A stretch of 64,000 nt of DNA, taken from NCBI RefSeq assembly GCF_018860965.1, contig NZ_JAHKQF010000001.1, forward strand, positions 51,323 through 115,322. Reading direction: 5' to 3'. Below are positions 36,746 through 47,300 of this stretch, piece by piece. This DNA comes from Alteromonas sp. C1M14 (GTDB lineage: Bacteria > Pseudomonadota > Gammaproteobacteria > Enterobacterales > Alteromonadaceae). Numbering within the stretch: the first letter of the stretch is position 1; every line of letters starts with the position of its first letter. The position numbers and the translations under genes are program-made. The notes beneath the pieces are model-generated. The model ran no database searches, was not told the origin of the DNA, and was given only the letters and a program-made list of their open reading frames with translations.

Positions 36746-38845
36746 CTAACGGGCTTTTAAGGTACTGATGGTGCCGCGTACGTTTTTACACGACACTAAT
36801 AATGCTTCTAGAGAGTCAGGTTTAGCAATGAGGTATCCTTGAAAATAACGACATCCCAGCGCAATAAGCTGTTCTAATTGTTCTTGGGTTTCTACGCCTT
36901 CAGCCACCACGCCATAATCACAAATACGGGCAATTGAAACGATTGCATCGACGATCACCGCACTTTTATCGTTATCGAGACTCCAAACAAAGCTTCTATC
37001 TATTTTTAGTTCATTGATGGGAATATTCAGCAAATGCTGCAATGACACGTGCCCAGTGCCAAAGTCATCTAACGACAAGCGCACCCCTAGACTACGCAAT
37101 GCCTGAATAGACTCAAAACAGATGGTATTGACATCAACAAAGAAGGTTTCGGTGATCTCTAGACACAAACTTTCAGGTCTTACGTTGTAGTGTTTAATCA
37201 GACGAGATAACTCATCAGCAAATCGGGTATCCATTAACTCTTTTGAAGAAATATTTACCGACAAGACAAAATCGGGCTGTTTAATTTTGGCCAATGCTTG
37301 CACCGCTTGCTCCATGACCCAAAAATCAATTTCCCGAATGAGCCCCACTTTCTCGGCCACGCAAATAAACTGCTCTACGGTGAAGCTCGCTAACGGTAAA
37401 TGGCGAGTACGAATAAGCACTTCGGCACCACTAATTCGCTTATCAACGGCGTCATACATTGGCATAAAGACAATATAGAAGGCCTTATTTGCTAATGCAT
37501 TACGCAATTCCTGTTCAATATAACGAGCTTGACGATATTCCTTACGCAGATGAGGCTCATATATTTTATAACTGGGTTCGGCATCTAAAATGGCATCGAT
37601 GGCAATGGTGGTTTGGGATAACAGTTCGTCAATCGCCGTACCTGGCTCGCCTTTGGCGATCCCTATTTTTACGTCTAAACGTAGGTGACCAAGAGAGGTA
37701 AAACTAACGCCGCGCTGGGATGCCGTCACTAAGGTGGCAAAAAAGGCTTCGTCGCATTCATCTAATGCCAACAAAATATTTTCGTCTTGTTTGTGCACCA
37801 ATAAAGGGCCATCTTTTCCTCCCCGACTAAAGGGTAAGAAGGTTGCACGTACTAATTCAACCACGGTTTCCCGGGAAAATTCCCGTTGCAACGCACGAAA
37901 ATTGCGAATACGTATATTCACTAAGGTCATGGGAGATTTTATGGTTTCGGGGAAGCGACTTTTGAAACCAGACAAATTGAGCATGCCCATTTCAGCGTCG
38001 TAATGGTTGAGCGCTTGCAGGCGAGAGAGCTCCCGTCGCTTCAACAATAAGTAATGACCTATAAATATCAGTGACGCAACCGGCCAGGTTAATGCCAGCA
38101 GAGCATTCACCGTAGACTCAGTGATAATCTCTTGCACAAATACCAGGCGTTTAATCTGAATATCGTATTTGCCCGGAGACACCGCCTCGCGTCCTGTGGG
38201 TAAGTAGATTGCAATACTCACAACATCAGAAAGATCCGCCATCGCAATCTCGTACGGTACGTTGTAGTCCCGCTGCCACCAGCCATCTAGCGTGAATCGA
38301 TTGGCATCTATTTCCTGTACGCCATTAGGATCAAACCTTACGGATTGAAAACGGGTGGAGCCAAAATCACCGTCAATGTATTGTCTGTCTGGGCGTAAAG
38401 AGCGTACGGTTACGCCTAAACCTTCCTTGACGTTCTTGCGCGTAGAACTCACCTTGGCATCAACAATAATATGTTTAAGACGTGAAAAAGAAGGATACCG
38501 GCCTGTCCATGGATCTTTAGGTAAATAAAATTTCAGGCCACAATATTCATTTTGTCGCGGCACACTGATAGCGCATTCTAATGATAGACCGCCCTCACTG
38601 TCGTACCAATATAAGCTTTCCTTGGTATACCCCAGCACATCTACATTATCGTATGTGGCAATGATGTCTTGTTGCTGTTGATTGACCGATAAATGACAAA
38701 ATAAGACAAGGGACAGGCTCACTAAAGACAGCCCAACAAACAGATACTTATACCTGTGGAGGCTTTCCAGTGTATTTTTTGGCGGAACTGGCGCTCTGTA
38801 TCCCATTAACCTGTCATCGAAATATTTATAAATCCAATAGATCAT
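36746..38845 (-). CDS. Membrane EAL-domain cyclic-di-GMP phosphodiesterase with degenerate GGDEF
   Basis: A 699-residue protein. TM1 lies at about 33-52, a periplasmic sensor domain spans about 55-245, and TM2 lies at about 250-270. A GGDEF-like domain (about 280-430) lacks a GGDEF motif. The EAL domain (about 440-690) has EVLIR in place of EALIR, ITETFFVD, DDFGTGHVSLQHL, KIDRSFV and EGVETQEQ, so catalytic residues appear intact. It converges on the REC-GGDEF/Hpt pair, so synthesis and breakdown genes face each other. The start at 38845 has no SD; an internal ATG at 38806 has a closer purine-rich stretch. Confidence 0.9.
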   Translation of the reverse strand: MIYWIYKYFDDRLMGYRAPVPPKNTLESLHRYKYLFVGLSLVSLSLVLFCHLSVNQQQQDIIATYDNVDVLGYTKESLYWYDSEGGLSLECAISVPRQNEYCGLKFYLPKDPWTGRYPSFSRLKHIIVDAKVSSTRKNVKEGLGVTVRSLRPDRQYIDGDFGSTRFQSVRFDPNGVQEIDANRFTLDGWWQRDYNVPYEIAMADLSDVVSIAIYLPTGREAVSPGKYDIQIKRLVFVQEIITESTVNALLALTWPVASLIFIGHYLLLKRRELSRLQALNHYDAEMGMLNLSGFKSRFPETIKSPMTLVNIRIRNFRALQREFSRETVVELVRATFLPFSRGGKDGPLLVHKQDENILLALDECDEAFFATLVTASQRGVSFTSLGHLRLDVKIGIAKGEPGTAIDELLSQTTIAIDAILDAEPSYKIYEPHLRKEYRQARYIEQELRNALANKAFYIVFMPMYDAVDKRISGAEVLIRTRHLPLASFTVEQFICVAEKVGLIREIDFWVMEQAVQALAKIKQPDFVLSVNISSKELMDTRFADELSRLIKHYNVRPESLCLEITETFFVDVNTICFESIQALRSLGVRLSLDDFGTGHVSLQHLLNIPINELKIDRSFVWSLDNDKSAVIVDAIVSIARICDYGVVAEGVETQEQLEQLIALGCRYFQGYLIAKPDSLEALLVSCKNVRGTISTLKAR

Positions 38846-39299
38846 TGGCCGAAGTCAATGATTGTAATGATCTGCCCCAGTAATTAAGTATAGTTTTCTA
38901 TAATTAATTATGACTCTATACCCACAAACATAGACTTACGTATAAAAAAGACAGGACTTATTGCGACTCAAATAGACATAACGAGTGTACATAACCTTTA
39001 TTAAACTACGCCACATCGGGCCATTAACCAAGTAATTAACGACCACTTACAGTATTTCTATTTCTCCACCAACAAAAAATAGCGTGTTGTACACATACAT
39101 ACAGTGCCTACCAGCACCATTATTTTGTTTTTTTATTGTTACGTTTTTTTTGCTTTAAATGCATGGCAACCACGGCAAAGTGAGCACAAAGAGGAAGTAA
39201 AAGGCAGCAATGACCCCGTTCCATATCTACAGGGAACTGATCATCTAAGAATAAGTGTTTTTAAGACTGGGTTGAGAAACCCTTTTGCAATAAGATAAA
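38846..39299. other. Non-coding region between the EAL gene and tRNA-Leu
   Basis: About 450 A/T-rich bases. No supported gene, strong repeat or att-like duplication of the tRNA end was seen. A short hairpin GGGTT/AACCC just downstream of the tRNA has no proper U-run. Confidence 0.5.
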
Positions 39300-39387
39300 T
39301 GGTGCCCAGAGGCGGACTTGAACCGCCACGCCCGTTAGAGCACTAGCACCTGAAGCTAGCGTGTCTACCAATTTCACCACCTGGGCA
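39300..39387 (-). tRNA. tRNA-Leu (anticodon CAG)
   Basis: 88 bases including an encoded CCA. The acceptor TGCCCAG pairs with CTGGGCA. The anticodon stem CTAGC/GCTAG encloses TTCAGGT, giving anticodon CAG (reads CUG). A long variable arm and the T-loop GGTTCAAGTCC are as in other class II leucine tRNAs. Confidence 0.97.
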
Positions 39388-39490
39388 AATAAGACAAACT
39401 GGGTAGAAATACCCTGCCTTACTGTGGGTGCGCAATTTACGGATATTCGAGGAGATTGTCAATCCACCAAGGACATTTTTTTCATTTTAC

Positions 39491-40165
39491 CTAACGAGGG
39501 GTCATTTTCCGCACTGAGATAGCGCGAGTATGTAACAAATCACCTATTTTAACATTGCGGCTTCCGTTAAGCGCATGGCTTTGAGCAAACCATAATTGCA
39601 TGGTGGCCATGGCATCATCCAGCGCATTGTGGGCAGGCACAGCGGGTAAATCTAACCGTTGCCGACAAACTGACAAGGTCGCACTGTTTGGCGGCAACAC
39701 CTCGTGGTGCTTTTTTAACTGATACACCGCCAGTTGTAAGGTATCCAAATACACAATATCAGGACAATGGATGCCAGTTTGATGAAAAACCCGTTGCAAG
39801 ATCCCTAAGTCTAAACTGGCATTATGACAAAGCCACAAATGGGTTTTAGCATATTGGCGCAGGGCGTTCAGTACCTCTCGAATATGAATACCGTAGGCCA
39901 CATCCCCTTCGGTAATACCATGGATCACCGGGCTTTGTGCAAAATCCCCTTTTGCCCGGGTCACCGAGTAAAAACATTGATTCAAATTAATGCTATTGTT
40001 TTTTCCTTCGACCCACCCTACCGATGTAATTTTCGCGTTGTTTACATCCAGCGAAGTCAGTTCTAAATCTACCGCTAATAGGGGCACGTCTTTAATTGCC
40101 TTATCTTGCCATTGTGCTGGCAAGGCCGGTAAGCCGTGAAAAAGCTGTTTGATCGCTGCAAACAT
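39491..40165 (-). CDS. DEDDh 3'-5' exonuclease (DnaQ-like)
   Basis: A 224-residue exonuclease of the DnaQ/epsilon superfamily. The first acidic pair is Asp33-x-Glu35 in AVDLELTS, ExoII is HNASLDLGIL, and the final HxxxxD is HNALDDAM. It is not the polymerase III epsilon subunit itself (no clamp motif or rnhA neighbour was seen). It starts three bases after the cNMP/CBS/DUF294 gene, and the pair is probably co-transcribed. The substrate (DNA or RNA) is unknown. Confidence 0.88.
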   Translation of the reverse strand: MFAAIKQLFHGLPALPAQWQDKAIKDVPLLAVDLELTSLDVNNAKITSVGWVEGKNNSINLNQCFYSVTRAKGDFAQSPVIHGITEGDVAYGIHIREVLNALRQYAKTHLWLCHNASLDLGILQRVFHQTGIHCPDIVYLDTLQLAVYQLKKHHEVLPPNSATLSVCRQRLDLPAVPAHNALDDAMATMQLWFAQSHALNGSRNVKIGDLLHTRAISVRKMTPR

Positions 40166-40168
40166 GGG

Positions 40169-42001
40169 TTAACTTACGCCTCCGGAAAAATTCATCACAG
40201 CGGCTTGCTGTGCCCGCTCAATAGCTTTAAAAGCCGCTTTTAATTGATGTCGTTCTATAGACGATAACGCAGATACGGCGACGCGATTATCCGTCACACT
40301 GTTGGTCAACTGATGCCGCCAGCGTAGTCGATTTAAGAACAACCAAATATCACGAAGATTTTGCCCATCTTTTGTCGATAACCCAGACCCCGCCGGTAAC
40401 GCCGCTAACCGCGCTAAGGTAGCAGGCATAGTCAAACCATTAGCCAGTGCGTAAATTCGCACTAAATTATTAATAATAGCAATGGCCTTCACTTTCAAAT
40501 CGATGGTATCGCTTTGCTCGTAGCCTTTTTCGTAGACAAACTTCTGAAACATGGACAAGGGCACGGGAATATCGTTGTTGTGCCTTGCCAAAGCGGCCAA
40601 AAACATCTTTTGCTGTAAAAGGGGCACTCGGGCTTGTTGCAGGCGTCGAAAAAGTTCGCTGTCTCCGTCAGCGCAGCGCGCATCCAAAAAAATATTAAAG
40701 TGCATCATGGCGCTGGCCGTTGGCGAATTCACCCATTTTTGGGCTTCTTCTTTCGCCTCTGTTAGTGATAGCCGTAACGCAGGGTTTGACGCCATAATAT
40801 TGCCATCACACAACTTAATGCCACATTTACCTAATCCACTACACACATAACTTGCCATTGCGGCAAAATAGGCACTTTCTTCTGCATTGGGTGTGCGCGC
40901 CAACAATAGACTGTTGTCTTGATCCGACCCCATGGTCTGATCTTCACGGGCTTGAGATCCATACACCACCCAACTATAGGGGAAAGGCGCAGGCCCGTTT
41001 TCTCGCTGGTAAAAACCAATGAGTTTTCGGGTCATAATGTCCGTAGCCTGAGAAAGCACTTTTCCAGCGATATCAAAATCGCCAGGCCGTTTGGCATGGG
41101 TGGCAAAATAATGGGGCATTTGCCACGAGGAACGAGTCAGCTCGTATAAGTTATCGGCTTTGGATAACTCGCCGATAATAAATAGCACGTTCCCTTTTTG
41201 ATAGCGCACAATATCAGTCGCCGTGACCATGCCCACAGGTTGTTGGGTTTGACGATGAATAACCGGTAAATGATGAATATTTCGTTCACTCATCAGTGAC
41301 ATGGCATCAAAAAGCGTTCGATGCTGATAAATTTTAGCCGGCTTTGGGGTCATGATCGTCGCTACCGCCGCCGCTATATCGGCCCCTTCGGCCACCACCC
41401 GATTACGTAAATCTCGGTCGGTTACAATACCGACCAATTTATCGTCTGCGGTAATCAGCAATGACGAAACTTTGTGCTCGGCCATAATCTTTGCCGCCTG
41501 ATGGATAGACACCGTTTGCGCGGCTTGTACTGGTGCAACTTCGATAAGTTCGTTAAGGGGCTTGTATAGCCACATAGAATTTGAGTCTGATACCGCTTGA
41601 TTCTGCAGCGCGTTTTCGCGACTACCGTGGAAAAAATCTGTCACGCCGGCATACGCCATGGTGTGTTTAAACGCACTGGCGGAGAAACAAAAGACTAAAC
41701 CTGGCTTATCAACCTTTACCGTCAAGGGGTAGTCGGTTTCATCAAGAATTTGATGATAACCAAAGTAATCCCCCTCGCTGAGGTGGCGCTCTGAATGCGG
41801 AGAATCTTTTACTGAATACTGGCCGTTTTGAATGAGAAACAAACGCCCCCTATTTTGGGCTAGTATTTCGTCTTTATTGTTCTCGGTGAGATAAACCAAA
41901 CTGGCCCCTTGGGCGAAGGTCGCCATATCCTGCTCAGCAAGTTTGTCAAAAGGCGCGGATGTTTTAAGAAAGTCCATTACTTGTTGGGGAAGTACGTCCA
42001 T
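40169..42001 (-). CDS. cNMP-binding, CBS-pair and DUF294 nucleotidyltransferase-like protein
   Basis: A 610-residue signalling protein. A cyclic-nucleotide-binding-like domain spans about 10-125. Two CBS repeats span about 150-275 (HKVSSLLITADDKLVGIVTDRDLRNRV and the second around NIHHLPVI). A GlnD-type nucleotidyltransferase domain begins near 320 with VVYGSQAREDQTMGSDQDNS, in which the Gly-Ser and Asp-x-Asp catalytic elements are kept. The DUF294 C-terminal region follows. It may modify or sense a protein in response to adenine nucleotides; no target is known. SD CGGAGG precedes ATG 42001. Confidence 0.88.
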   Translation of the reverse strand: MDVLPQQVMDFLKTSAPFDKLAEQDMATFAQGASLVYLTENNKDEILAQNRGRLFLIQNGQYSVKDSPHSERHLSEGDYFGYHQILDETDYPLTVKVDKPGLVFCFSASAFKHTMAYAGVTDFFHGSRENALQNQAVSDSNSMWLYKPLNELIEVAPVQAAQTVSIHQAAKIMAEHKVSSLLITADDKLVGIVTDRDLRNRVVAEGADIAAAVATIMTPKPAKIYQHRTLFDAMSLMSERNIHHLPVIHRQTQQPVGMVTATDIVRYQKGNVLFIIGELSKADNLYELTRSSWQMPHYFATHAKRPGDFDIAGKVLSQATDIMTRKLIGFYQRENGPAPFPYSWVVYGSQAREDQTMGSDQDNSLLLARTPNAEESAYFAAMASYVCSGLGKCGIKLCDGNIMASNPALRLSLTEAKEEAQKWVNSPTASAMMHFNIFLDARCADGDSELFRRLQQARVPLLQQKMFLAALARHNNDIPVPLSMFQKFVYEKGYEQSDTIDLKVKAIAIINNLVRIYALANGLTMPATLARLAALPAGSGLSTKDGQNLRDIWLFLNRLRWRHQLTNSVTDNRVAVSALSSIERHQLKAAFKAIERAQQAAVMNFSGGVS

Positions 42002-42050
42002 CGTGAGGCCTCCGGATAAGCCATGGTCGAATATACGTCAGAAAAAGCAG

Positions 42051-42077
42051 AAGGCTCACCCTAATAAGGTGAGCCTT
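42051..42077 (-). terminator. Probable terminator after actP
   Basis: Arms AAGGCTCACC and GGTGAGCCTT with a 7-base loop, 33 bases beyond the actP stop. The minus-strand U-run is interrupted (CTTCTGCTTTTT), so it is only moderately strong. Confidence 0.6.
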
Positions 42078-42109
42078 TATCGTTACATACTGGTGTTACC
42101 TCAAAGGGA

Positions 42110-43834
42110 CTAGTGGGACGACGCCGCACCCGAGCCCTTGGGATAACGAATATCTTCTACCATTTGTTGAATTTCTTCTGGTGCATCACCGGTAATTTTA
42201 AATACCACGTAAGCCACTAAGAAATTCACTAACATACCAAAGGTACCAATACCTTCTGGAGAAATACCAAACCACCAATGGTCCGGAGTATTCGCCGCAG
42301 GATTCACAAACTTAAAGTAGATAATGTATGCCGCTGTGAATGCAATACCCGCAATCATGCCAGACACTGCGCCTTTGCCGTTCATACGCTTGCTGAAGAT
42401 CCCCATAATAATGGCAGGGAAGAAGCTAGAAGCGGCAAGACCAAAGGCGAAGGCGACCACCTGCGCAACAAAACCTGGCGGATTGACCCCGAAGTACCCC
42501 GCAATAACAATGGCAACCCCCGCGGCTAAGCGTGCGTAGAACAGCTCGGCTTTATCGGTAATATTGGGGGCAAAATTTCGTTTAAGTAAGTCATGGGACA
42601 CCGACGTCGAGATAACCAACAGTAACCCTGCTGAGGTAGATAAGGCCGCGGCCACACCTCCTGCTGCTACCAAGGCGATAACCCAAGCCGGTAAGTTGGC
42701 AATTTCAGGGTTCGCCAGTACCATGATATCCCGATCTACATCCACTTCGTTTGCACTAGTAGGATCATCGATACTGCCCGCCGCATAAAACATTTTGCCA
42801 TCGCCGTTCTTATCATTAAATTTGATAAGGCCGGTTTTTTCCCAATTCTTTATCCATGTTGGTGCCTTCTCATAGCTGGTTCCAGCCATGTCTTGACCAT
42901 TAATGGTTTCGATCATGTTGACCCGGCCAAAAGAAGCCAGCGCAGGCGCCGTGGTATACAAGATGGCGATAAACAATAACGCCCACCCTGCAGATTTACG
43001 GGCATCACGGACTTTAGGCACAGTAAAGAAGCGCACAATAACGTGTGGAAGCCCGGCGGTACCGACCATTAATGCGAAGGTAATAAAGAACACATCGATG
43101 GTACTTTTCGAGCCGTCGGTATACTCAGTAAACCCAAGTTCGGTGGACAAATTATCGAGCTTGTCGAGCATGTACATCCCCGACCCATCGGCTAGGGTTG
43201 CCCCAAACGCCGTCTGCGGCAAGATATGACCCGTTACCATCATGGAAATAAAGACCACAGGGACTAAATATGCGAAGATCAAGACACAATACTGGGCTAC
43301 TTGCGTGTAGGTAATGCCTTTCATACCACCTAACACCGTGTAGAAAAATACAATCGCCATACCGATGACCACACCGCTAACGATATCCACTTCTAAGAAA
43401 CGACTGAACACCACGCCAACGCCGCGCATTTGTCCGGCCACATAGGTGAAACTGACAAAGATAGCGCAAAATACTGCAACGGTTCTGGCGGTTTGGGAGT
43501 AGTAGCGGTCGCCTATGAAATCCGGTACAGTAAATTTACCGAATTTACGTAGGTAAGGCGCAAGACAGAGGGCGAGAAGTACGTAGCCACCGGTCCATCC
43601 CATAAGGTAAACGGCACCGTCGTAACCCATAAATGAGATCAAACCGGCCATAGAGATAAACGATGCGGCAGACATCCAGTCAGCGGCGGTTGCCATACCG
43701 TTTAAAACAGGAGGAACGCCGCCACCAGCAACATAAAACTCGTTGGTCGAACCGGCTCTAGCCCAAATGGCGATGGCAATGTACAGTGCAAATGAAGCAC
43801 CGACAATGATAAAGGTTAATAATTGAACATCCAT
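42110..43834 (-). CDS. actP: Sodium:solute symporter, acetate permease type
   Basis: A 574-residue SSS-family symporter with about 13 helices. The typical N-terminal FYVAGGGVPPVLNGMATAADWMSAASF stretch is present (positions 43679-43759), as is YVAGQMRGVGVVFSRFL. ATG 43834 is preferred to a frame extension to 43876: GAGGAG lies at good spacing, and the DUF4212 gene ends four bases upstream. The pairing with DUF4212 and the divergent crbS support acetate (or a related short acid) as substrate. Confidence 0.9.
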   Translation of the reverse strand: MDVQLLTFIIVGASFALYIAIAIWARAGSTNEFYVAGGGVPPVLNGMATAADWMSAASFISMAGLISFMGYDGAVYLMGWTGGYVLLALCLAPYLRKFGKFTVPDFIGDRYYSQTARTVAVFCAIFVSFTYVAGQMRGVGVVFSRFLEVDIVSGVVIGMAIVFFYTVLGGMKGITYTQVAQYCVLIFAYLVPVVFISMMVTGHILPQTAFGATLADGSGMYMLDKLDNLSTELGFTEYTDGSKSTIDVFFITFALMVGTAGLPHVIVRFFTVPKVRDARKSAGWALLFIAILYTTAPALASFGRVNMIETINGQDMAGTSYEKAPTWIKNWEKTGLIKFNDKNGDGKMFYAAGSIDDPTSANEVDVDRDIMVLANPEIANLPAWVIALVAAGGVAAALSTSAGLLLVISTSVSHDLLKRNFAPNITDKAELFYARLAAGVAIVIAGYFGVNPPGFVAQVVAFAFGLAASSFFPAIIMGIFSKRMNGKGAVSGMIAGIAFTAAYIIYFKFVNPAANTPDHWWFGISPEGIGTFGMLVNFLVAYVVFKITGDAPEEIQQMVEDIRYPKGSGAASSH

Positions 43835-43838
43835 GGCT

Positions 43839-44105
43839 TTACTCCTCGTCGACGCCGTATTTTTTATCCAGCGCATTCATCTTTGCCATGTAAACAAAAA
43901 TAAGAGCGACAAATATATAAATGGAACCCTGTTGTGCAAACCAGAAACCTAATTTGAATCCAAAGAACCGGATCTCATTTAACGCATCGGCAAATATGAT
44001 GCCCGCGCCAAATGACACAACAAACCATACAACCAACAATTTGACGAGGAGGGAGATATTCTCCTTCCAGTACGCCGTTTTGTCGTCTTCATTTCTAAAT
44101 GCCAT
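43839..44105 (-). CDS. DUF4212 protein, small partner of the sodium:solute symporter
   Basis: An 88-residue protein with two membrane helices (about 20-42 and 55-75). It contains the family pattern YWKENISLL, FVVSFGAGIIFADALNEI and GFWFAQQGSIYIFVALIFVYM (spread over residues 13-73). DUF4212 proteins precede SSS symporters widely and are thought to form a second subunit. It is the first gene of the operon with actP, with SD GAGGA. Confidence 0.92.
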   Translation of the reverse strand: MAFRNEDDKTAYWKENISLLVKLLVVWFVVSFGAGIIFADALNEIRFFGFKLGFWFAQQGSIYIFVALIFVYMAKMNALDKKYGVDEE

Positions 44106-44303
44106 CTTTACGTCCTCGTATAAGGTTAAATGGATGTTTTATTTTTACATTTATCTAACGACTAACTTTTTGAGCGCTCACTGCCAAAATGGAAAGTGTC
44201 TTTTCCCGCAAAGATCGCGCAAAAAGCCTGTCGTTTATCGGTTTTTCTATACTCTAGACGGCACAAGCCTATCGAGAAATGAGACCATGGTCGTAGGTTA
44301 TAG

Positions 44304-44323
44304 ACCCAGCGACTGGGTATAAT
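44304..44323 (+). promoter_or_regulatory. Palindrome overlapping a -10 element upstream of crbS
   Basis: ACCCAG-CGA-CTGGGT (44304-44318) runs directly into TATAAT (44318-44323), about 35 bases before the crbS ATG. A regulator bound here would occlude the -10. No good -35 was seen. Confidence 0.4.
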
Positions 44324-44358
44324 ACACACAGAGTTGTTAAAGGAATGTATACAAAACA

Positions 44359-47300
44359 ATGACATTTGCATGGGTTTCACTGGCATTGATCTACCTTTTC
44401 TTGCTTTTTTATATTGCCAGTTGGGGGGATAAAAATTCGCCCACAGCACGGTGGCTAACTTCTCATCCCGCTATTTATTCGTTGGCGTTGGCAATTTACT
44501 GCACCGCATGGACATTTTTTGGTGCCGTGGGTCAGGCTAGCCGTGATACATGGATTTATTTACCCATCCTTCTTGGGCCAGTGCTGGTTTATGTGCTGGG
44601 GTATAAGTTTATTTATAAGCTAACCTTGGTAAGCAAAAAGCAGCGTATTAATACCATTGCCGACTTTATTGCTTCTCGCTATGGCAAACGTCAGGGCGTG
44701 GCTTTACTAGTGACACTTATCGCGCTTCTGGCCACCATTCCGTATATTGCCCTGCAATTAAAAGCTATCGGCTCAACATTTCAGTTACTCACCCAACAAC
44801 CTAGCAGCCACTTTATTATCATTATTGCCACTACCTTTATTGCCGTGTTTGCCATCTATTTTGGTACCAAGCAATCCGATGTAACGGAATATCGCCGGGG
44901 GCTGATGTTGGCAATATCTTTTGAATCATCCATTAAACTTACAGCATTGGTGTTGGTTGCCGTGGTGGGATACAGCGCTTGGCAAGCCACCGACAACCCC
45001 GACCAATTTAATACCTTTTTTACCGAAGAAGCCCTGTCACAATTTGGTTCTTATTCGTTTATCGCGCAAACCATTATGGCCGCTGCTGCCGTGGTCTGCC
45101 TTCCACGGCAGTTTCACGTTGCCATTATCGATAACTTAAGTTTGGGGCACTTAAAAACCGCCCGCTGGCTATTCCCGCTTTATTTAGCCATTACCGCTGC
45201 GGTTATCCCGGTGATTGCGGTGGCCGGCAACGCGCTATTTCAGGGGCAAAATGTCGAGCCAGATACCTACGTACTTTCGATGGCCATCTATTCTGAATCG
45301 GCCTTGTTGCAAATTATTGTGTTTATTGGTGGCCTATCGGCAGCCACAGCCATGATCATTGTTGCCACACTAACTCTCAGTACCATGCTCACCAATGACG
45401 TCATCCTTCCCCGCGTATTGTTGTTTAAATCTGGTGGACCACGTCATAACGACTACGGTAAGCGAATCCGTCTTATTCGACGGGTGGTAATCGGGCTAAT
45501 ACTGCTGCTGGCCTTTCTCTATCATCAGCAAATGACCAACAGTCGATCTTTGCATTCCATTGGTCTTATCGCATTCTCTTTGGTCATTCAATTGCTACCC
45601 GCTGTCGTGGGCGGGCTATACTGGAAAAAAGCCCACGCCCATGGGGTGTATGCAGGATTAATCGTCGGCTTAATCACCTGGGTGTTGTGGTTGGTGTTGC
45701 CGTTAATCAATGGCTCTACCACCACCTTGGAACAAAACGAACAAATAAGTCAGGGCGCATTACTGAGCTTACTAACCAATATTGCTGCCTACGTGGGGTT
45801 CTCTATGTTTGCCCCACCCCGGTTAGTCGATCGCATTCAAGCTGAAGCTTTTGTCTCGCCCACAGATACCCGCAGTGGCTCCAACCGTCGTCCAAACACC
45901 AATGTGACCATCTCAGATTTGATCACCCTACTGACTACCTTTATGGGAAAAGGCCGTTGTGAACAACTGGTGGAAGAATACCAACACCTTAATCACCGAC
46001 GAATTAATCGCGACGAGTCGCCAGATGAATCCTTTATGGCCTTTGCCGAGAGAGCCTTAGGCGGGGTAATCGGCGCTTCAAGTGCAAAAGCCCTCATCGA
46101 CTCTATCCTCAAAGGGAAGAAGCTCGACTTTACTGAAATTATTAATTTTTTCGATGACACCACCCAAGCCATGCAATTCAACATGACGGCCTTGCTTACG
46201 TCGCTGGAAAACATGGATCAAGGGATCAGTGTGATCGACAAGCACCTCAATTTAGTGGCTTGGAATAAACGTTACACCATGTTGTTCAACTACCCCGACG
46301 AATTACTTGCGGTTGGCACGCCAATTGAAAAATTAGTGCGCTACAACGCCGAACAAGGCGAATTCGGCATTGGCCATGTGGAAGACAAAATTGAAAAACG
46401 CTTAGAACACTTGCGTTCTGGTACCCCCCATCGGTTCACTCGGCAGCGAAGCAACGGCCGAGTCATCGAAATGGTGGGCAATCCCCTTCCTGGCGGCGGC
46501 TTCGTTACCAGTTTTAATGACATTACCGGTCACATAGAAATTCAGCAGGCGCTGGAAGAGTCGAACATTGACTTAGAAGCCCGTATTAAAAAACGCACCG
46601 AAGAAGTTCATTCTATTAACGCCGAATTAAGACTGGAAATTGAACGGCGTTCCGGTGCAGAACAAGAGTTAATCCGAGCTCGAAAAGCGGCCGAGGAAGC
46701 TAATGCCAGTAAAACCCGTTTTCTAGCCCTGGCTAGCCATGATGTACTGCAACCCCTCAATGCCGCCAAACTCTATGTCACCGCCTTGCAAGAGGCCGAC
46801 CTAACCCCGTCGGTAAAAGATATTGTTACCCGTCTTGATCATTCTGTCACTTCCAGCGAAGCCCTAATTGGTACTTTGCTGGACATAGCTCGCTTAGATC
46901 AAGGCGAGCTTAAACCCACCATTAAAGCGGTACACGTACCAGCGTTGTTTTCGCCACTGGTAGATGAAATGCGTATGCGTGCCATCGAAAAAGGGTTAGA
47001 TTTACGCACCCGAATACGGGACTGCTGGGTCTTGGCCGACAAAACCTTTTTGTATCGTATTGTGCAAAACTTGCTTTCTAATGCAGTGAAATACACCGAA
47101 AATGGTAAGGTGTTACTTTCTGTTCGCCCCCGAGGCGATCGGGTGATCATTGAAGTCAGAGACACAGGTATCGGCATTTCTAGCGAACAACAAGGCATGA
47201 TCTTTAGTGATTTTTACCGTACCCATGACTCTTTAGAACATGGGGTCGGTCTTGGTTTAGGGGTGGTTCGCCGTCTTAGCCAGCAAATGCAAAGCAAAAT

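Noticed and set aside
39104..39298. 64-codon ORF between the EAL gene and tRNA-Leu
   Set aside because: No SD, no recognised motif, and it runs up to the tRNA. Considered chance.
39300..39387. tRNA-Leu as an integration site for a mobile element
   Set aside because: No integrase and no direct repeat of the tRNA 3' end were found on either side.
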